From contig RQOL01000374.1 of NCBI GenBank assembly GCA_013076295.1, forward strand, positions 248,001 to 312,000: a stretch of DNA of 64,000 bases. Direction: 5' to 3'. The translations under genes were made by a program, and so were the position numbers. The notes under the pieces were generated by a model. It worked only from the letters and a program-made list of their open reading frames with translations, was not told the origin of the DNA and did no database searches. Below, in pieces: positions 59,705 through 64,000 of the stretch; position 1 is the first letter of the stretch, and every line of letters starts with the position of its first letter. The DNA comes from Sanderia malayensis (Eukaryota > Cnidaria > Scyphozoa > Semaeostomeae > Pelagiidae).

Positions 59705-60440
59705 ACATTTTTTCCAACTTGATACATCGAAACCCTGTCACCTCCAACCTTGGATACATGAAAAGGCCCACTTGCACAAAAGAAGAACACTAAATTCATA
59801 AAATAGTGGTAACATTGTAAAGTCAATCAGAACTACTTAATAAAATGAACATAACATAACACTTCCCAGATTAGATTGTTTCCTTGGGGTTTTTAACAAA
59901 AAGTATCAATTTGACTTTCAAAAGTGAAATTCTACCTGTGGTGGAGTATTCGCTCTTTCGTTGCAGGGCTGCCGGCAGACACATTAGCACTCGCTTTGCT
60001 TCGCACTCTCTGCGGCTTTCACACAAATACACTTAGACACCATTTTCAGTTTTCAACTCAACTCAATTCAACTTAAAGTTGAATTTAATTGCATTGCCAG
60101 TGTCCCTGCAACAATTGCGCGTCCTCTTTACTTTCCGCGTGTGCATACTCAGCCAATGCGCAAGAACATTTTCCTCAAGTTTTTATTTCAAGACAAAGAT
60201 AAACACCATCATACGTTTCTTTTAATATTTTATCTTAAATTGAATATATATTTTGCCATTCTATTTTCTTTCCCTTTTTTTCTTTGCTCTTTTTTTCCTC
60301 TTTTCTTATCTCCTTTCTTTGCTCTTTTCTTCCTTTCTTCCCTTTCTTTGATCTCCCCTCTCTTTCTCCCAACAACATGTGTATGTGCACCTCAGTTTCT
60401 TCTCTAATAGCAAAACATCCATCAAAGTCTTAATAATTCA
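59705..60440. other. Helitron interior, pyrimidine-rich, no gene recognised
   Basis: Includes a long T/C-rich tract at 60255-60370 (ctttcttcctttctt type). The 88-codon frame over it is low-complexity and not called. Confidence 0.4.
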
Positions 60441-60457
60441 TCACAGCAAAGCAGTTT

Positions 60458-60787
60458 CTATAATAAAAATAGTACGCAGGAATATACAGCTACATACCTC
60501 ACTTCCCGCAACATCTTTCCTTCACCATCTCTTAGGGTGAACTTCAATTTTTCCTCCTTCACGACCTTCTTCGCAATTTGCCACTTCAGGCCACGCATCC
60601 CCTTGCTCTTATCCCATTCAACAACCTACAATAGACAACAACATCAATTCATTATATAAAAAACTAACGAACGCTTAGGTCCAAATATCTTCACAGTTGT
60701 CCACCTAACTATTCACTTCACATACATCAAATGAGTACATACCGTTCTCTCTTCTTTGTAAATAACGGTTAGATTTAATCTCGCCAT
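60458..60787 (-). CDS. Two-exon small gene inside the Helitron (candidate cargo)
   Basis: Exon 1 is 60787-60743 (MARLNLTVIYKEERT) with donor GTATG; exon 2 begins at 60625 after AATTGTTG..TTGTAG-type acceptor and reads VVEWDKSKGMRGLKWQIAKK, KEEKLKFTLRDGEGKM. It either stops at 60458-60460 or splices at a donor near 60497. Phase is kept. The product is about 75 residues, basic, with no recognised domain. Confidence 0.4.
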
Positions 60788-61973
60788 TTTTCGTTTCAGC
60801 TTCAATTCTTCGTACAATTGCAATGAAGGTTTTGATTTTGATGTTGCCCTCCAAGCTTATAAGTCTTTAACCTAACCACACCTGCAGAAATAGATTCTCC
60901 CAAGTGGGGAATGACGCTGCAAAAACAAGTTGACTTTGAAAAGAACTCTAACAGCTGTTTTTAAGGTGTGACTTCCAAGCTTGCTATTGTCTAATTGTGC
61001 TCTTTTCGCAAAGTGCCACATGGGAAGTCTGTTATAATTGATGTTCAAAGCCGAAAAAAACAACTTCACTGTGTTGGCCGTAAAAAATTTAATCCCTACA
61101 ATTTGAAAATGTCCACCTACTTTCCCTGAATTATCCCATAGGTTTTCTCTACAACCTACAAACTTCTAAAAATCCCCAAAATAGGTAGAAATCCCTACGC
61201 GTCGCAACAATGAATGAAATGAAACATTCGATTGGATTCAACGTTACACACAGCCCAGTATTTCCACCAGTGAAAACGAGGTATTCCATAAACGAGGCAG
61301 AATTTTCGCAAAATTTCTTCTGAAAGTCACTGCAGACACAATAGCGCCCCTTTTGATAGATTTACGGAACGTGATTTCCCGAACAAAGAGAGCCGGTCAG
61401 TAAATGTCTAACAATATAAATAACACCAAGGTGTGTAGCAAGTAACAATGGAAGTAAATAAGGAATTAAAACAATGATTCAAGGTGTCAAAAAAGTTCAA
61501 AAGCACCCTTCCAACAACCTAAACAACATGAAATCAAGAAATATCATAATAACATGATAAGATTCAATATTTCCTCAAAATTTCCCTACAATATATATTT
61601 CCTTTAAAATTTCCTTAAACGTGCTATATTTCTTCAGTTTGAGGAAATTTCCTCGAAGGTGGAAGCACTGGGCCAAGCCAATTTAATACACCCTAGGTTC
61701 TCCAATTGTTAACACGCTATATTCAACATCTTCTTCAGAAATAATATAACCGTGTTGCATTTCTAACACTATCACATCCTATTTTTTCTTTCCATTCTTT
61801 TTAAAGGACAATGAACTTGCTCTTGGAGATACAACCATGGCGTTTCAATACAATCTTTTCATACATTTATGGTCATTATTGTTCAACGTCATCAGATACG
61901 TTTTCTACACAATTTCCTTTTCGCTTTCCTTGGAACTTGAGTTTTTTCTCAGCTCAAACAGCTGCTGTAAAGC

Positions 61974-62024
61974 GGTAAAGGTGTCCGAATCAAAGGCGGG
62001 CGCCTTTGATTCGGACCTTTACAA
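61974..62024. repeat. Near-perfect inverted repeat (hairpin), arms about 23 bp
   Basis: GTAAAGG-t-GTCCGAATCAAAGG ... CCTTTGATTCGGAC-CTTTAC. The first arm resembles the Helitron 5' region near 51164 (gcggtaaaggtgt.gcgctcaaaggcg). The rest of 60800-62330 contains no gene I can support. Confidence 0.85.
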
Positions 62025-62353
62025 CTTAATCAACCCCTTTACAATTCCTTACCTTTACAATTAATCAACCCCAAATACACAACAACAAGCAAATGCGCAA
62101 ACCAGTAAAACCAGTATTTTGCAACTCTATAAATCAACACTGCCAGCATCAATCACTCTCACAAACACTAAAATACAACAAGGAACCTCAAAGCGACGAG
62201 ACAAACACACGAATAAACCAAGGTAATTGAAACTCACTTTGTATGCTTATTTTCGTTTTTCAGTTTTCTCAATTAAAAACATTTGTTATTTCCATTCTGA
62301 CACAACTGTTTCTAAAATTCTAGCATGCAGAACGATTTGCACTTATTGCAAAG

Positions 62354-62728
62354 TTGGCCAGTGACAGCTTTGGTAAACTGGAGAGAACGTGCCAGTTTCT
62401 GGATAAAAACACACAAGCTGCATATCACTCATATGAGCAAATACGGAATTCAAATAGAATCACAAAGGCCAAGGTAAAAGAGGCGATGGCCAGGTTGACG
62501 CAGTTGAAAAAAGTCGTTCGGTCCAAGATAGATAACGAGCTGGACGAGGCAATTAACAAAAGTTTGCAGGACGCCCTGGAAATGGACATAGATTTCTTGC
62601 CACCAGATGAACCTGGCAACGCAACACAACAAAACGAAGAACCCGATAATACACAAGATGACGCTGATGAGGACCAGGACCACGCTGATGAGGAGCAGAA
62701 CAACGAAAGCACACAAAACGACGACTAA
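62354..62728 (+). CDS. Coiled-coil protein with acidic tail near the Helitron 3' end (candidate cargo)
   Basis: An open frame of 124 codons, possibly longer at the 5' end through an acceptor at about 62322 (attctag|catgcag). A donor at about 62221 (ccaag|gtaatt) suggests a 5' exon. The middle is a helix-rich block (AKVKEAMARLTQLKKVVRSK), the tail is acidic (DDADEDQDHADEEQNNE). No family is recognised. It lies 370 bp before the Helitron end. Confidence 0.4.
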   Translation: MASDSFGKLERTCQFLDKNTQAAYHSYEQIRNSNRITKAKVKEAMARLTQLKKVVRSKIDNELDEAINKSLQDALEMDIDFLPPDEPGNATQQNEEPDNTQDDADEDQDHADEEQNNESTQNDD

Positions 62729-62896
62729 AAACCTCTGGTTTAGTCCGCAAATGTTTTCACGCCGAAAGTACATTTTTTATAAATATTTTATACAATTTTC
62801 TTTCATTATAACGGTTTTTCTTCAATTTTCATTTTTCACACAAAACAATCAGCTTTATTTGTTGAACCTCTGCTCTAATGCGCCAACAGCTTATTT

Positions 62897-63056
62897 GTTC
62901 AAGATCGCTGTTCAACTCAGATCGAGGGCCAAAACATCAGAAACGTACCCCCCTTTTCTTAAAGATCGCTTTTCCACTCGCATCGAAGGCCAAAACAACA
63001 GAAACCCACCCCACTTTTGTTCAAGACCGCTGTTCCACTCGCATCGAAGGCCAACA
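62897..63056 (+). repeat. Tandem repeat, about 62-bp unit, 2.6 copies, at the Helitron 3' end
   Basis: Units contain caagatcgctgttcaactc ... atcgaaggccaaaacaacag. They end just before the terminal hairpin. Confidence 0.85.
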
Positions 63057-63100
63057 TACTAGGGAGGTGGTGCGCGAAGCGCGCCAGCCTTCCTAGTATA

Positions 63101-64000
63101 TCTCTATATAATAAAATTGGAGCGGCACGGAAGCGCCCCGTCAAAGGCCACCAACCGACCGACTTTGTTGTCACTACTCCTCAAATTTCCCCGATCTGTT
63201 CTTTTCGAAAACCACTCGCAATTATTCCCACTCGCCTCTATATTACTATTATGTATTTTGTTTTTCGAAATTCGTTTTCGTTTTTCAGATATTTCACTTT
63301 TTCTGCCTCGAAAATCCTTCCGCCCTTTGTTTTCGTTTCAAGTCTGCTTTGTGCACTTTGTCAGATACTGCCGTGCCGAGGCTTTTGTTTTGCGTGCGAG
63401 GGGGACGTGACCCGAGCTTCCTCGCGTACTAAAGCATCGAGTCGAACAAAACGCGTTGTGCCGTGCGACCCCCTGATTAAAACTGCGTCTGGATGATGTC
63501 ATGCTACTGGAAAGATCGATCGTGCGTTGTTTACCGTTTTCGAAACAATGAATCCCTGTTGCGTTTGACACTAATCCGACAGCCTGTTTTGTTACTCCGA
63601 CTTTGATTGACGAGGAAGTTCCTTCCTTCCTTCAGCGAGCGTGCAGTGGATGTCCATTTTCGATTTGGGACGGGACAAACCGAATGAAATTATTTCGTTC
63701 TGTGGCTGCGTTTTATTTTTGCTGCCGTTTTACTCGAGTTTTCCAACCAAAAGCTTCTCGGGATTTAACTGGTAAGTTGCTAAGTTGTTTCCATTTGCCT
63801 CTACTAAACTCCTCTGTGTCGTTCTTATTTTGTTTTCGATTTATTATGATCCGTTGTTTACAGAACTTTCTAGGCGATCTAAAATTCTGAATAATTTTTT
63901 GGTTTACAAATCTTTTCAATGCTAAATCGAATGCTAAAATCGTGAGTTGTCAATTTCTGCTTTTATAATTACAGGTCTGGATGCAACCATCTAAAGAACG
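63101..64000 (+). mobile_element. Second Helitron, 5' part (continues past the window)
   Basis: Starts TCTCTATATAATAAAATTGG, a classic Helitron 5' end, four bases (TATA) after the end of the first element. The first 500 bp follow 51140-51680 (shared gcgtctggatgatgt and gatcgatc.tgcgttgtt blocks). After about 63640 the two diverge. No complete gene is seen here. Confidence 0.78.

Larger units (their letters stand above)
51140..63096 (+). mobile_element. Helitron of about 12 kb with Rep/helicase gene and extra genes
   Basis: The 5' end is TCAACCTAATACTAAAATC, homologous to the 5' end of a second Helitron at 63101 over some 500 bp. The 3' end is a hairpin ggtgcgcgaagcgcgcc followed by agccttcCTAG at 63093-63096 and then T. 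It carries the Rep/helicase gene (52067-57203), a duplicated minisatellite block, a nested MITE and two small genes. Helitrons move by rolling-circle replication and often carry passengers. Confidence 0.82.

Overview
The window looks like a transposon-dense stretch of an invertebrate animal genome. I see no ordinary single-copy host gene. Introns with GT/AG borders, an AT-rich background, and DIRS, Penelope, Polinton/Maverick, Helitron, pogo and Mutator-like elements all point to a metazoan. Apoptosis-type genes inside the Polinton region suggest an animal host. The species cannot be named from sequence alone.

Layout. 1-343 is the C-terminal end of a tyrosine recombinase. 440-731 and 14698-14986 are a direct repeat of about 290 bp. 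Between its copies lie two convergent spliced genes. One (+, 851-8411) has an OTU-like region, a PHD-like finger and a complete Ulp1/C48 SUMO-protease catalytic set. The other (-, 14292-10543) has the cysteine clusters and C-terminus of a KDZ/HMGXB3-type transposase. A 364-bp satellite sits between them. 15480-22935 is a roughly 449-bp satellite split by a DIRS retrotransposon (17410-22568) with gag, RT-RNase H and tyrosine recombinase genes, inverted terminal repeats and an internal complementary region. 23067-24167 is a decayed coiled-coil plus TRAF/MATH gene. 24687-28060 is a pogo-type DNA transposon bounded by TA duplications, itself carrying a small Helitron.

29050-46690 is a decayed Polinton/Maverick (adintovirus-like) provirus. 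It has a retroviral-type integrase, penton-like and major-capsid-like genes, a packaging-ATPase-like gene, a fragment of protein-primed DNA polymerase B, a Bcl-2-like gene and two or three death-fold genes. A non-autonomous Helitron, a Penelope element and a small MITE each interrupt it. 47507-49646 is a Mutator-like transposase pseudogene. 50303-51139 is minisatellite plus Helitron 3'-end modules.

51140-63096 is a Helitron of about 12 kb with a Rep/helicase gene, minisatellites, a nested MITE and two small candidate cargo genes. A second Helitron begins at 63101, head to tail.

The strongest candidate for something unusual is the provirus with Bcl-2-like, death-fold and possibly TRAF genes, plus two tandem pre-miRNA-like hairpins at 45590-45815. 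Second is the PHD/OTU/Ulp1 gene paired with a KDZ-type transposase. Nearly all protein-coding elements here carry stops or frameshifts; many stops are TGA. Assignments rest on motif recognition by eye and no database search was run.
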